Positions 13,661 through 25,018 of a stretch of DNA of 64,000 nt are shown here, piece after piece. A program made the translations under genes and the position numbers. Positions within the stretch are counted from its first letter, which is position 1; every line of letters begins with the position of its first letter. A model generated the notes under the pieces. That model was given only the letters and a program-made list of their open reading frames with translations. It was not told the origin of the DNA and did not search any database. The DNA comes from Berberis thunbergii (taxonomy: Eukaryota; Streptophyta; Magnoliopsida; Ranunculales; Berberidaceae), in assembly GCA_003290165.1 (NCBI GenBank), contig QNQO01000835.1, positions 62,001 through 126,000 of the forward strand, in the 5' to 3' direction.

Positions 13661-13916
13661 AAGTCAATATTTCCTATTGTTAGGAAAATATCTTCCAGTA
13701 TTAGAAAATACATTCTATTGTTAGGAAAATATATTTTAGCATATTGTGTTGCAAGTTTTATGGGGTTAGGAAACTTTTCGATGGCTAGTGATTTGTTTCC
13801 TTGGTTTGGGAGGTTTCCTAATGTATGGTGGTTTCCTATTGTATTTTAACTACAGTATTTATATTGCTGATGAATAAAAGAAAGAAGACAATTTGGCCTT
13901 TTAACTTTACAGATTC

Positions 13917-14845
13917 TTTTACATTGCTCTTCTTCTTCATTGCAATTTTGTTTGTGAAATTATAAGGATGGGGTTGTTGGGGGGGGGGGAGAAGTGAATT
14001 CGATTCAAGAAACTGTATCAACAGACAGAACAGAAGAAAGACCAGATGAATGTGTGAAAAAGATCGACGACATTTTCAGGCAAGGAAACAAGGATATGGA
14101 ACCGGGGGGCAGTGAAACAGAGAGGGGTTGGGCAGTGATCGCCGGTGGTGGCAGTGAGGTGAGGTTGCAGAAGGGGTGGATGAAGGGGCTTGGGGGCGGT
14201 GAAACAGAAGGAGTGACCACCGCCTAACCCCCAGTCTTCTGCTTCATCGACCACCACCTCCCTGCCCCACACCTCCCTCTTTGAAATTATCTATGTGATT
14301 TATCTTTGCTTTCTTATTAAGTTTTGGTGATCGTTTGATAGGATAATGTAGGTAGGCATGACTGTGTGTCAAATGTGTTGTGTGTTTGTGCATTGGAAGA
14401 GGTTGTCGTTCTCTGTTTTATAGAATTTAAGAACAAAGGCTGTTCTTTTTCTTGATTTTTTGCAATGGGTTACTAATTTCTCTCTTTAATGCTTTGTATT
14501 AGTGATTTTTTGCTTGAACTATATGCACTATGAGGTTATGAATGAGTTCAAATGGGTTTTTGGATGCCCTCAAAACGACTAAATTTTGGATCCTCATGGG
14601 GTGGTAGTGTGATTTACAAGCATTTTGTTGTGGAGAAATTGGAATCTCAGTGTTTGAGACAAAATTGGTGAAGCAGAGCACTAGTTTTGAGCGATGAGTC
14701 ATGGTGTAGAGACCAAACACAAAATTGTGGGGTAAAATGATGAAGGTGAGAGATGCACTTTTTTCATTGAGAAAGAGGGATGAAGGTGTGGGATGGGGAA
14801 GTTGAAGAAAGGAAGGAAGAAGAAAAGGCCAACTTAAAGCCTCAT
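13917..14845. other. No recognisable gene; G-rich then AT-rich sequence
   Basis: Contains a G10 run at 13980-13989 and purine-rich sequence to about 14230 with overlapping low-complexity ORFs on both strands, followed by ordinary intergenic sequence. No family is recognised. Confidence 0.4.
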
Positions 14846-14985
14846 GTTGGGCATTTCAAAAATATCTAATGGTTTTCGATAGTCAAAACTGAATGGTCAA
14901 CACGCTAAAATAAAAATAACGAATTGCATCTAAGTAGGGTTTCACCTAAATTGATAGTGGCTATGAGGCAAGTAACCCTTGTTAT
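14846..14985. repeat. Possible right terminal repeat of a decayed transposon
   Basis: On the minus strand this shares a loose order of blocks with 10565-10720, including TTTTTATTTTAGCGTGTTGACC and TTTGACTATCGAAAACCATT. If the two are ends of one element, the hAT element at 10899 and the mini LTR element at 12809 are later insertions into it. Similarity by eye is only moderate. Confidence 0.3.
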
Positions 14986-15429
14986 AAATAACACAACAGG
15001 TAAAAATGCTTTCTATTGGGGTGAGAGCACTGATAGAAACCCTCCTTGCCAATAGCACCTCTTGTTAAAAAAAAAAAAAACAGGGAACAAGAGATAATGA
15101 GGCATGTCAAAGAAAACAGAAAAACAAAGAAAGTGTGTTGAGAGATAAATGCATTCTCAAGATCCATTATAAGCCTAAATCATTACATCTCTTCACCATT
15201 GTTGAGTGATTGGTTTGTCATTGAATTTCAAAGGAGAAGATCAAGAGGGAGATCAAAAGAGAGGGTACTTTAAAAAAATATTGTTGTTAGTAAAAAAAAG
15301 GAAATAAAAAGAGTTGGTAGAGCGTTATCATCTTAGCGCAGCCACAGTAAGAGAAGGCTCATTAAGGCAACCTTTCCTAGGTTTGCTTAATATTAATTTT
15401 TTTTTTGATTTCTAATTGTATTTGTCCTA

Positions 15430-16190
15430 TCGGACAGATCCTTTGTTTTTTTTTTTTCTACGGACAGTAAATAATTTATCTAATCCACGAATTTAACAGA
15501 GATCAATTAAAAATTTGATTACTTATTATACCATTCTTGATTTGTATTTATTCTTAGCTTCTTTTATTTCCAATAATGGAATGGACTTAGTTTTGGAGAT
15601 TCTTTATTTAAAAATAGAAATATTTTTAGAATCTTTTGTGTTTTTTCTTTTACAACTAAGAGTTTGTATTTATTTTTTTATTTCTTTCAAAATAGGTTTA
15701 AAAAAGAAGGTCGTTTTCTGGGAGAACCAAAAGGACTTTCAACTTCCAATCCCAAATTGTTAAAAAAAAAAAAAAATTTGTTTTTTCTCTTATTTTTCAT
15801 TGCATTTCTATAAGCAACTCTACTTTAGCTCCATGGCAAGGTTCCGAGCATAAAAGAAATAAATTTTTTATCTGAATATTACCTATTAACCAATATTTCT
15901 GAAATTCATTTTCTGATAATTGAACACCATTATAAGTGCATTTAACATGTATTTTGTCATTCCATGTTTTCCAATCCTTGCGTCATTTGAGAATTTCAAA
16001 TAATAACATACGGCAAGCATTTTTATCTATTATTAATGAGGGTAATACAATATGTTTTCTAAGAATCGATTGGGTTAGTAACAAACAACTCTGTAATGCT
16101 TGAGCATAATCAATATTATCCCACATTTTCGCTATTCTTACCTGCTTGTCCTCTGCTTTTTTTTTTCAACTTGTTTTCTTCTTCTTTTTT
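15430..16190 (-). pseudogene. ycf1: Nuclear copy of chloroplast ycf1 (Tic214) segment, decayed
   Basis: On the minus strand, conceptual translation gives recognisable chloroplast ycf1 sequence interrupted by stops and frameshifts. Read from 16160 downward it contains KQVRIAKMWDNIDYAQAL, LLTQSILRKHIVLPSLII and [15 protein letters not shown]. These are followed by [16 protein letters not shown] and, after a poly-A interruption, VESPFGSPRKRPSF. In plastids Tic214 is a component of the inner-envelope protein import machinery. Here the frame is broken many times, so this is a nuclear plastid-DNA insertion (NUPT) with no function. Its low-complexity A/T content may otherwise be mistaken for AT-rich intergenic DNA. 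Confidence 0.85.
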
Positions 16191-16256
16191 TGTTTCTTGT
16201 GTTTTAAAATTTTCAATTTTAGATTTCCTGACATTTTTTTGTTTTATACTTGAGAG

Positions 16257-16447
16257 ATTCTAAATGTCGAGGGAAAGGGCGAGGAATTCAGCGAGGGAAA
16301 TGAGCTGGCGAGGTGAGAGCCGTTCATTTCCCTCGAGATCCGTGCGTTGACTTTTTTCACACGGATCTCGAGGGAAATGAACGGCTCTCACCTCGCCAGC
16401 TCATTTCCCTCGCTGAATTCCTCGCCCTTTCCCTCGACATTTAGAAT
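16257..16447. repeat. Perfect 88-bp inverted repeat (fold-back element)
   Basis: Arms 16257-16344 and 16360-16447 are exact reverse complements over 88 bp, separated by a 15-bp loop (CGTTGACTTTTTTCA). The arms contain internally repeated blocks such as GAGGGAAATGA and TCATTTCCCTCG. No protein is encoded. It lies about 670 bp upstream of the WDR46-like start codon, on the promoter side. Confidence 0.97.
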
Positions 16448-16819
16448 TTCCCTATATACTTTAATGACACCAAAGTAAGTTTCCTAGCATTTCTCAAAGA
16501 TAAATAACCCGTACAACAAATAATGGTTGATATTATTTCCTCTTTCAATAGAGCTTGTCTAACTGTCGAAGGAATGGGGACCGTCCATCCCCTTGGGATG
16601 CGTGCCTTCATCTTGCTTCTCTGTATTTGATAAAAATCTGGTCTTGCACTATCTCACTCTCCGTTACTATCCCTCATCTCTGTTTTTGCTTCTCTGTATC
16701 TGTCCAGAACCAGAGAAAACCAACTCAAAGTAGAAATTTATCTTCAACCTAGAAAAAGAGGAACCCATTAAACTCGGTGGGTTTTGTTTCACGAGCTCGA
16801 AGTTCAATAAACTTCAAGC

Positions 16820-17112
16820 AAGGTACTATTTTTTACTCTTTCACGCTGTTCACACTTTCTTAGATTTCTGGTTACATTTTGCTTAGTTAATAGAATAAAT
16901 TTAGGGATTTCGGCTTCTGATTATTAATGCGGCGAAAGGGTTTTATTGGTTTAGTGATTTAGGGTTTCAGTCACCAAAACAAGGCAAAAAGAACTCCTTT
17001 TATTTGTATTTAGGTTGCCATTGTTCACCAATTCACTCTTCTCTGAAGAATCATATTTAAGCGGTTTCTCTGTATGTTACAAACGCAGCGATTGAGCTTA
17101 TAACTTCTGGTA
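16820..17112 (+). promoter_or_regulatory. Probable 5'-UTR intron of the WDR46-like gene
   Basis: A donor-like CAAGCAAG|GTACTA near 16820 and an acceptor-like TTCTGGTAG just before GCCTGATGGG near 17112 would splice the leader a few bases upstream of the start codon. Support is by splice-site form only. Confidence 0.4.
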
Positions 17113-18454
17113 GGCCTGATGGGAGAGCAACAGGAAGTTGAGGATCCTGAAAAACTTGCACCTTCAGCAGCTGATCCTGAACATCAGGTAATATCTACTG
17201 TTTTCTGTTGGTCACTACGGAAATGGGTATTAGCTAATGGGTCTAGCAGAAAGCCTCATCGAGTTTGAAATTGTGTTTAATGTGATTATGCTCTTTCTGT
17301 GATATTCAACTAATTTGGCTTGATGAAAACGTTTGCTTATAGAAATGAATTGATATTTGCAGGATGTTCCTGAAGATTTGGAGTTAAAAATGAAAAAGTA
17401 TCTTCGAGGTGATGGTGCTAATTTGGAGGTAAGACCATTGTTTCACTTCATCTCTGCTTGGGATAGAGGGTTTTCTTTTGAAACTCACATGGCATGTTTG
17501 ATTTGGCACGTTGATAGTTTGTATGGTATGGTTGATCATTGATGTGCCATTTGTTCTCCAATTACAGGTTCTAAAAGACAAAAAGCTCAAGGGCCAACTT
17601 GCAGTTAGAGAAAAATTATATGGGAAATCTGCTAAAGCTGCCGCCCAGGCTGAAAAGGTCAACTTTTTGAAGACTTAAATCGTATTGGGCATTTTGATTA
17701 TTGCCAACCACTTTTACAGATGTTCTTTGGAGCTATATCTGTTTGCTTGGAAGAAACTATTGTTTCTCATCATTATATTAGTTTTGATTAGTAGAAAACT
17801 GTGTAGTTTCATTCATGTTTATCATTCAATGTTCGTATTGAAACAAGTAGTGAAAATTATGATACCACAAAGGTTTTGTATCATCATACACGCAGTGGCA
17901 TAAATAAGTGATTTATCGGGTGAGCTTTAATATGGTGTCTGATACATATAATGCAAGATTTTATGCATGAATATGACGTGGAAAATTGTATCTGCTTTAT
18001 CGGATTACTGTCTTGTGCTAGTTTACTCGTCTGATAGAAGTAAATTTCTCCAATGAGGCATGGGGGATTCTTATTTAAGAATACTGATCTTTCCAAACTA
18101 TAGTCTACATTTCTTTCTATTTCATACTTGTAACTTATCAAGAAAAACACTTAGTATCTTCAGAAGCGAAGTTTCTCGGGTTTATATTTCAAAATTTTCA
18201 AAGGATTTGATACTTTGTTGCACTGTGCACTGAATTATTGAAAAAGGATGATAATCTTTACATGTTATTCAATATCTTTACTATTTTCTTTCACTGAAAC
18301 ATTAGTGACTTTCCAAATTCAGAATTTGGAAAGCCAAACTCTCTGCATTGGTTTTCTAAATATAGAATTTGATTAAAAAAAACTCAAGTCGTCTTTACCA
18401 AAGTTGGAATCCACCAAATATTTTGGAAAAGTAATGGGCCATGCAGTTAAATGT

Positions 18455-21400
18455 TAAGGATGCACGGATACGACACGGCGACTCAGCAATTTTCAAAAAA
18501 ATAGGATTCGGCGACACGGTCAAACTTAATTTTTTAATATATTTTTTTTGTAACTCATAAGAACATAAAATCATAAATAAATTAATAATACTATTAAACA
18601 ATCCAAATATATCAATAAAACATTCAAATTTACAAATGCATCATAAAGTCAAGCTCAACTGCTCAAGTCATACTCATAAAGCATAAGCAATATAATTTCA
18701 TTAACTTGATAATGTAAATAAAATGTAAATTGATAATTTCAAAAACTCACTAGCGAGGCGGCTACATCTCTTCTTCTTCAATAACTAGCGGATCAATTGT
18801 CGCATTTTCTTCATTCAACAGCCCACCTTCTAGCTCAGGTTCATCAAGTGAAAGACTGACAATCTCAAGCATTCCAGTAGTATCCAAATCCAACGAATCA
18901 ATAGTATCTTCTGCGATATCCCACATCATTGTCTCACCCTCTTTGTACTCTTGTTTTCTTCTTGACAAAAGACGAAGGTTGGAATGCACATACACTAAAT
19001 CTTCAGCTCGTTGTGGGGTCAATTTGTTCATTTTTAATGAGTGGATGTTGTTATACGTGCTCCAATTCCTCTCACAACATAAGGAAGAACAAGGTTATCT
19101 AAGTAACTTCAAAGCAATATTCAGGAGTAATGGTGCACAGGTACCATGAGAAACCCACCACACATCAGGTTCTAGGTATGCTCTATTCTGTAGAGCATCA
19201 CCTTCTGCAAACTGTCTAGTACCCGTTGAAAACCTAGCATACTCTGTAATAACCAATCTTCTTTCTTGAATATTAGGAAAGTATCTCTTGAAACACTTAT
19301 CTCTCTCTTTTGTAATCTCAGGATCTCTGTATGGCGAAATACGATTAGGATCCTCTTCAAGCCATTCTCTGCTATAATACCTATATATAAGCAATGTCAA
19401 TCACAAATTAATATATAAACATTAAGTGCATAACTCATGAATTCTAGTCTTCTAGTCAAGACTCAAGAATAAGTAGAATAAAAAGTTAAAAACAATGTAA
19501 CTATTTACCTTGGATTCAAGGAATGTGCTAACCAATGCAGTGGTGTGTTGTTTTTCTCCCATCGATCTACCAATATCTGATACACCACTGAAAAAAACTC
19601 CGACTCACTATTTTCCTTTCCTTCATGGCAGTAAATAACTTGTTTCACTTTATCAATCATAACATCCCACATCTCATACACCAAGTGAAGACAAGACTTA
19701 TCTGTGTCAGCCCTCCGCAACATTGAATAAATACCCTTCGCAACATTGAATAAATAGGCTCTGTGAAACGAAGTACATAGTCCACTTTGTCCCACCGCAA
19801 GTCATCCAATAGTTTTCCTTTCACAATCCGTGCTTTCTCAACATCATCTTCCTATATGAATCCCACTGATCTCCAATCACCATAATCTGGATGCTACTTT
19901 TAATGTCTTTCAACCTCTTGAGCATAATTATGCTTGAAGCAAAGCGTGTCTCTGCTATGGAAAGTAACTTCAATCTCGAATGCTCATTAAACATATGCAA
20001 CCTCATAGAATGGTTCATGATAAAATTCTTGATCAGCACCCCATCCCCAACAATATCAATAATCCAACTACACAAATTGTAGGCCTTTTCATTTGCAGGC
20101 GTGTTTTTTGGAGTGCATATGTTCTTCAAGGCAAGGTTGAGAGTGTGGACTACACAAGGTGTCCAAAAAACCTCAGGATACTGGCTCTCAACAAGTAAAC
20201 TTGCAGCCTTACAAACTAGAGCATTGTCGGTTATAACTTGAACCACATTACGTGGCCCAACGTCACGTACGACTTTCTTGATCAAATCAACAATGAAGAA
20301 CTTGTCTTTGTATTCCCCTTCACAGTTCACTGCCTTTAAGAACATTGGACCACGAGAGGCCTCCTTTGAGAATCAGTCCACCCATCACAAACAATGGTCG
20401 CCCCTTTAGTAACTCATGTGAACTTTGTTGCCTCCAACAACCTCTGAATGATGCCCCTTTCATTTTGAAGCAATGCCGTCCTCAATGCATTATACTCAGG
20501 GATCTTGTAACCATTAATGAACTTTGCTTTATTCGTTGCATAGGTGAAAGGCTCCTGAAAATACGGATTCCTTGCAAGGTTGAATGGCAATGCAGCTGAG
20601 TAGAACACCCTTGCAATCAAAGCATCCAACTCTTGTCGTTCACTCGTATTGAAAGCATTTGCAATAAGATTATTAGTTACTCTCCTCTTCCTTTGTTCAT
20701 TGTATGGAACTGAAGGACCAACCCCACTACTTGAACCCGGGTGCGGGTGACTACTTGAGCCCACTGAAGGAGGTAAAGGAACACTTTGCGCCCTTGAATT
20801 TTCTGCTCATAATGCAGCTTCATCAACAAATTGTTGCACCTCTCTAAGTTGTATGGGAAAATTTTTGGCACAAATAGCTATCCCACTGCCTGTTATCTTC
20901 AACAAATGGTCATTCAATCTAGTAAGAGTTCCCGTATATTTTTTCTGACAAAAGTTACACCGCCATCTAAGGTTTCCCTCACTTTCACTTGGTCTTCTTA
21001 TTATTGTCACATGCTTCCAAAGATCATCTCCAGTTACTTGGCCTAAAATCAGTTTTAGTTTTTCTTTAGTTTTCAGCCAATAGGTGCAAGCTCAAATATG
21101 GGGTATTTGAAGTATTTCTGTGGTTCGATCAATCGATCGATCGATTCTCTGTTTTCTCCCCTCGATTCTCTTTTCTCTCTGTTCTCTGTGTTGTCTCTGT
21201 TAGGGTTTGTGGGAGGAAGGATCGAAGGGAAAAAGGATCGATCTGATTTATTTGCAACATTTACAAATACCGTGTTCGGACCTTGTTTGGCCGAGTCTAG
21301 ACCGTGTCCGGACCGTATCCAAGCCGTGTCCAAATCAGTCAACAAATTTTGACCGTTGACCCCGTGTCCAATATGTGTTCAGCGCGTGTCGGGCGCGAAT

Positions 21401-21462
21401 CCGTGTCCGACACGCATTTGACGCGTGATACAGAGGTTTTCCGGAGAGTCGGTGCATCCCTG
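18455..21462 (-). mobile_element. hAT transposon (~3.0 kb) in intron 3 of the WDR46-like gene
   Basis: The right end, read inward, is CAGGGATGCACCGACTC and the left end is TAAGGATGCACGGATAC, an imperfect hAT-type terminal repeat. Subterminal regions at both ends are rich in CGTGTCC/GGACACGG motifs. The 8-bp flanks (TTAAATGT and CTAACATT) agree only partly, so the target duplication is unclear. The transposase gene inside runs on the minus strand, opposite to the host gene. Confidence 0.8.
18762..21010 (-). pseudogene. hAT transposase (BED finger, DUF659, dimerisation region), inactivated
   Basis: In N-to-C order on the minus strand: a BED-type zinc finger (WRCNFCQKKYTGTLTRLNDH, 20880-21000); a linker with Ser/Gly-rich sequence (20414-20764); a DUF659 core with TIVCDGWTDSQRR and FLKAVNCEGEYKDKFF (19821-20400); middle segments at 19505-19795 and 19095-19400; and the dimerisation region CCERNWSTYNNIHS..LTPQRAEDLVYVHSNLRLLSRR ending at 18762. 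There is an in-frame stop near 20415 and a deletion with frameshift near 20353, where the end of the RRP motif is lost. Other breaks fall between the later segments. No intact transposase can be made from this copy. Confidence 0.85.
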
Positions 21463-23428
21463 CTAACATTATATTGTGACCCATACCAAGTTGCAAACAT
21501 GGTATGGTAAATTTGAACATAGAATCTTTGGGCTGGATGAAGTTAGAAATTTTGTCTTCTTATTAGACGAAGTTGGAAACTCCGTTGGCAATCTGTTTTG
21601 GAAAGTAATGAGTGTGGATGCTCTTAGTGAGGCATTTGGATACACAGAAAGAGAAATGGATACGTAATACTAACTTTGCACAATTCTTAGTAAAATTTGT
21701 GAACCTAGTTTGAAGATTGGATTATAACTATCCAATTTGATGAAGATTCTGCATGAGCTACTCACTTTTGTATTCCTCTGTTTCTTCGCAATTCCAACAA
21801 AATCTTTTTTTTTTTTTGGACAAAAACTTCCACATGAGCTTCCCACCAGTAGCATATTTCCTGTTAGTTAGTGCATTTCAGATACTTGAAAGAAAGAACA
21901 ATGCACAATTATGCGATCAGGTACATTTGATTGATGCAATCTGTAGAGAATGGGCTCTAAACACATGAATTAAAAGTTGTAATACAGAGGATGATATTTC
22001 AAATCAGTATACAAGTGTCATTTCTGTGATTTTCCCCCGGAAGTGAGAATTTGTATATGTTTTTTTCAGTGGCTTATGCCCAGTGAAGAAGGTTATTTGG
22101 AGGCAGAAGGCTTAGAGAAGACATGGAGGATAAAACAGGAGTCAGTTGTTTGCGAATTAGATATTTTAAGCTCAAGGAAGCCATTTGATTTAGTCTTACC
22201 AGGTGAATGTTGCATGTCATTATATTTCTGTTGTATTGTTGCTTGTGGCTTCCTTATCAAGAGCATTACTATTCCATAACTATCTGATTTTTATGACTTT
22301 TCTCACATCATTCTTAATTTGCATATGATATGGCTTATTAATATTTGAAGCTAATTGAAGGCTTTGCTATATGGAAAAAGCATTCACTGTTCTGGGATTA
22401 GTTCAGTGGTGGAGATTTCTTTAAGATTGATTATCTGCTGTAGTTGTCAAATAATTATTTTTTCACTGCTTCCTGTTTGGTGCCATATGTGTACTTTATG
22501 AAATCTTAGTGTTATCTGTTTGCAAATTGTTAACTCCATACTAGACAGCCATATCCTTTAATAAATTTTGAAAACTAGGTACATTCTTTGTGAGTTAAAG
22601 CATAAAACAACATTTAGGCAACCTAGTCTGGCATCTCTGATGTGAGTTCTTTGAGTATCAATACCAACTCTTCAACTACATGTGCAGAGCTAGGTCCGTA
22701 CACACTGGACTATACCTCAAGTGGTCGTTATATGACAATTGGTAGCAATCATTGACACGAGAAATATGGGCTTAATTAAAGAGTTTCAGGTGTGCTCTTA
22801 TTCTATGGATTTCATATCCTTTATCAATGCTTAGTCAGTCGTGGTTCCAGAACTCTTTTCCTAAAGTTGGATACAATATATTGATGAACCATTCTTCTAT
22901 TGCAGCGACTGTTTAATGTGATTTGTTCATTTGTTTTTCATTTCTGTTGCTAATTGTAATGTACGAATTCAACGAGTTGTCCTACATGATCACATTTTGA
23001 TTCTTTCAGGTCAGAGAAACTGTGCGTGATGTGGTTTTCTTGCATAATGAATTATTTTTCGCTGCAGCTCAGAAGAAGTAAGACCTCTCTCTCTCTCTAG
23101 AATGTAAGCGCCATCTTTAATGAGACTAGTAAGGGGTAAGTCTACTTGGGCTGTTGGGTTCAAGGGAGATTTTTTCAAGAAAATTTGCCAACAATGAGAA
23201 GGAAGATGAGGGGAAGAGGTAGAAAGAGGAGAGAATGAAGAACATAAATTTTGTGATGTCTATTCTCTTGGTTATGTACAAAATTGTGGAAAATGTTTTT
23301 CTTGCTCCGGTGGGGGGACTAAGAAAACATATGCCCAAATACAACATGGTCATCTTCAACCTCAAGTTGGAAAACCATTGCCCACTTTTTCTCCCCATCT
23401 CGTTTCATTTTTTTGTAGTTTTCCAACG

Positions 23429-23586
23429 CTATGTTGTCGGATCTGCCAAGGCTGTCTTTTTTACTTTAAAGTGCCTCACCCTAGCCTTAGAGCGCCGCAG
23501 AGGTTACTACACTAGCGCTTCCCCTTGCCATGGCTCTAGAGGCTGACTTTGGCGCCTCATGCCCTGCCTCACCCCTGACAACATAG
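23429..23586. mobile_element. Small MITE in intron 6 of the WDR46-like gene
   Basis: Ends CTATGTTGTCGGATC and its near-reverse complement CCCCTGACAACATAG enclose 158 bp rich in GCGCC/GCCTCA motifs. It is non-coding. Confidence 0.55.
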
Positions 23587-25018
23587 TTCCCACGTCAAAT
23601 TTTCCTTTGAATCAAACACAGCCTTAGTATTGAATTTACTTCTCATCTTGATTGATTTACAGTTCAGTTTTATTTTTCCCTTTATATCACCTCATTAGCT
23701 AGTAATTTAATTTTAATTTATTTTTTATTTTCTCCAATACCTCAATGACGCTCTGGCCACTCTTTAACTGCAACAGGTTTCCATATATATAGTAGGGATG
23801 GTACAGAACTCCATTGCCTTAAGGTTAGCATTTTTCCATTAAGAAGTGCTCTTTGTAGCTTGACATGAAGAACAAAAATAAATCAATTGGGCTATGATTC
23901 TATATTCAAATGTAGAATCAATCCGAGTCTTGGACATCATATCCAAGTTGAGTTGTTCCCTTGTGCCTAGAAAACATATTTGTTGTTCTCCTTCCTGTTT
24001 AGATATGATGTTCTAATTACATAATAAACTGGATTGTGTCTCTCAGGAGCATGGGGCAGCACTGAAGCTTCAGTTTTTGAGAAACCACTTTCTCTTGGCA
24101 TCCGTAAACAAATTTGGGCAACTTCATTACCAAGACATCACCATGGGTGAGATGGTGGGTAATTACAGGACGGGTCTTGGACGTTGTGATGTAATGCAGG
24201 TGAACAATTTCAATGGTGTTGTAGGTTTAGGTCACTCTTGTGGCAAAGTCACCATGTGGAAGCCTGCCAGTTCTGCTGCTCTGGTCAAGATGCTTTGCCA
24301 TAACGGGCCGGTCACAGCAATGGCTTTCCATCCAGGAGGTTATCTCATGGCCACGGCAGGAATGGAGAGGAAGATCAAGCTTTGGGATTTGAGAAAATTT
24401 CAAGTCCTTCACACATACCCAGAACATGCTAAGACCTTGCAATTCAGTCAGAAGGGTTTGCTTGCAGTCGGCAATGGGTCACGTGTACAAATATGGACAG
24501 ATTCTTCCCATAATCAGAACTATAGCCGTTATATGAGTCATGCAATGGTGAAAGGTTATCAGGTAGGGAAAGTAGTGTTCCAACCATACGAAGATGTTCT
24601 AGGACTTGGACACTCTGCCGGTTTGTCATGCATTCTTGCCCCAGGCTCCGGAGAGCCCAACTTTGATTCATGGGTGGCAAACCCATTTGAAACCTCTAAA
24701 CAGAGGAGAGAGAAGGAGATTCACTCTCTCCTTGACAAGCTCCCACCAGAGACTATCATGCTGGATCCCTCAAAGATAGGCACAGTGAGACCGGAGAGAA
24801 AGAAAGACAACCCAACAAAGTTGGAAAGAGAAGCAGAGATGGAAGCTGCCATCGCAGGTGTCAAAAGCGCTCCTCAAAAGAAGAAAACAAAAGGAAGGAA
24901 CAAACCAAGCGTAAGGGAAAAGAAGAAGCAAGAAGGCATTGTGAAAGCAAAGAGACCTTTCTTGGACAACCAAATGAAGGAGGAAGAACATATTAAGAAG
25001 AAATCAAGAGTAAGCTGA

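Larger units (their letters stand above)
12809..13911 (+). mobile_element. Complete mini LTR retrotransposon (TRIM-like), TSD GATTC
   Basis: The 5' LTR is 12809-13089 (281 bp) and the 3' LTR is 13648-13911 (264 bp). Both begin TGTTAGAGAATAG and end CTTTACA. A primer-binding site TGGTATCAGAGC (initiator-Met tRNA type) follows the 5' LTR directly. A run of 14 G residues before the 3' LTR serves as the polypurine tract. The 5-bp target duplication GATTC flanks both sides exactly. The 17-bp length difference is one tandem duplication (GAAGTTTTATGGGGTTA) in the 5' LTR; otherwise the LTRs differ at only a few bases, so the insertion looks young. The 558-bp interior has no gag, protease or reverse transcriptase, so it needs a helper element. 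Confidence 0.95.
17119..25018 (+). pseudogene. WDR46/UTP7-like ribosome-biogenesis WD40 protein (BING4), frame-broken
   Basis: The family belongs to the small-subunit processome in the nucleolus and acts in 18S rRNA maturation. Eight exons are readable: 17119-17187, 17363-17428, 17568-17657, 22070-22202, 22688-22789, 23010-23077, 23777-23823 and 24047-25018. Early exons give LKMKKYLRGDGANLE and REKLYGKSAKAAAQ. The last exon encodes 324 uninterrupted residues with WD40 repeats (VTAMAFHPGGYLMATAGMER, KIKLWDLRKFQ), the BING4CT signature GSGEPNFDSWVANPFE..LPPETIMLDPSKIG and a lysine-rich C-terminus. Two lesions break the frame. Exon 5 is 102 bp where about 119 is expected, with a stop after YMTIGSNH. 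Exon 7 is 47 bp where 49 is expected, 2 bp short in a TA run. Splice sites are otherwise GT-AG. An hAT transposon occupies intron 3. It is either a recently decayed paralogue or a gene with sequencing errors. Confidence 0.85.

Noticed and set aside
21098..21352. Overlapping ORFs on both strands at the 5' edge of the hAT element
   Set aside because: They lie in the TCGATCGA-rich and CGTGTCC-rich subterminal region with no protein similarity that I recognise.
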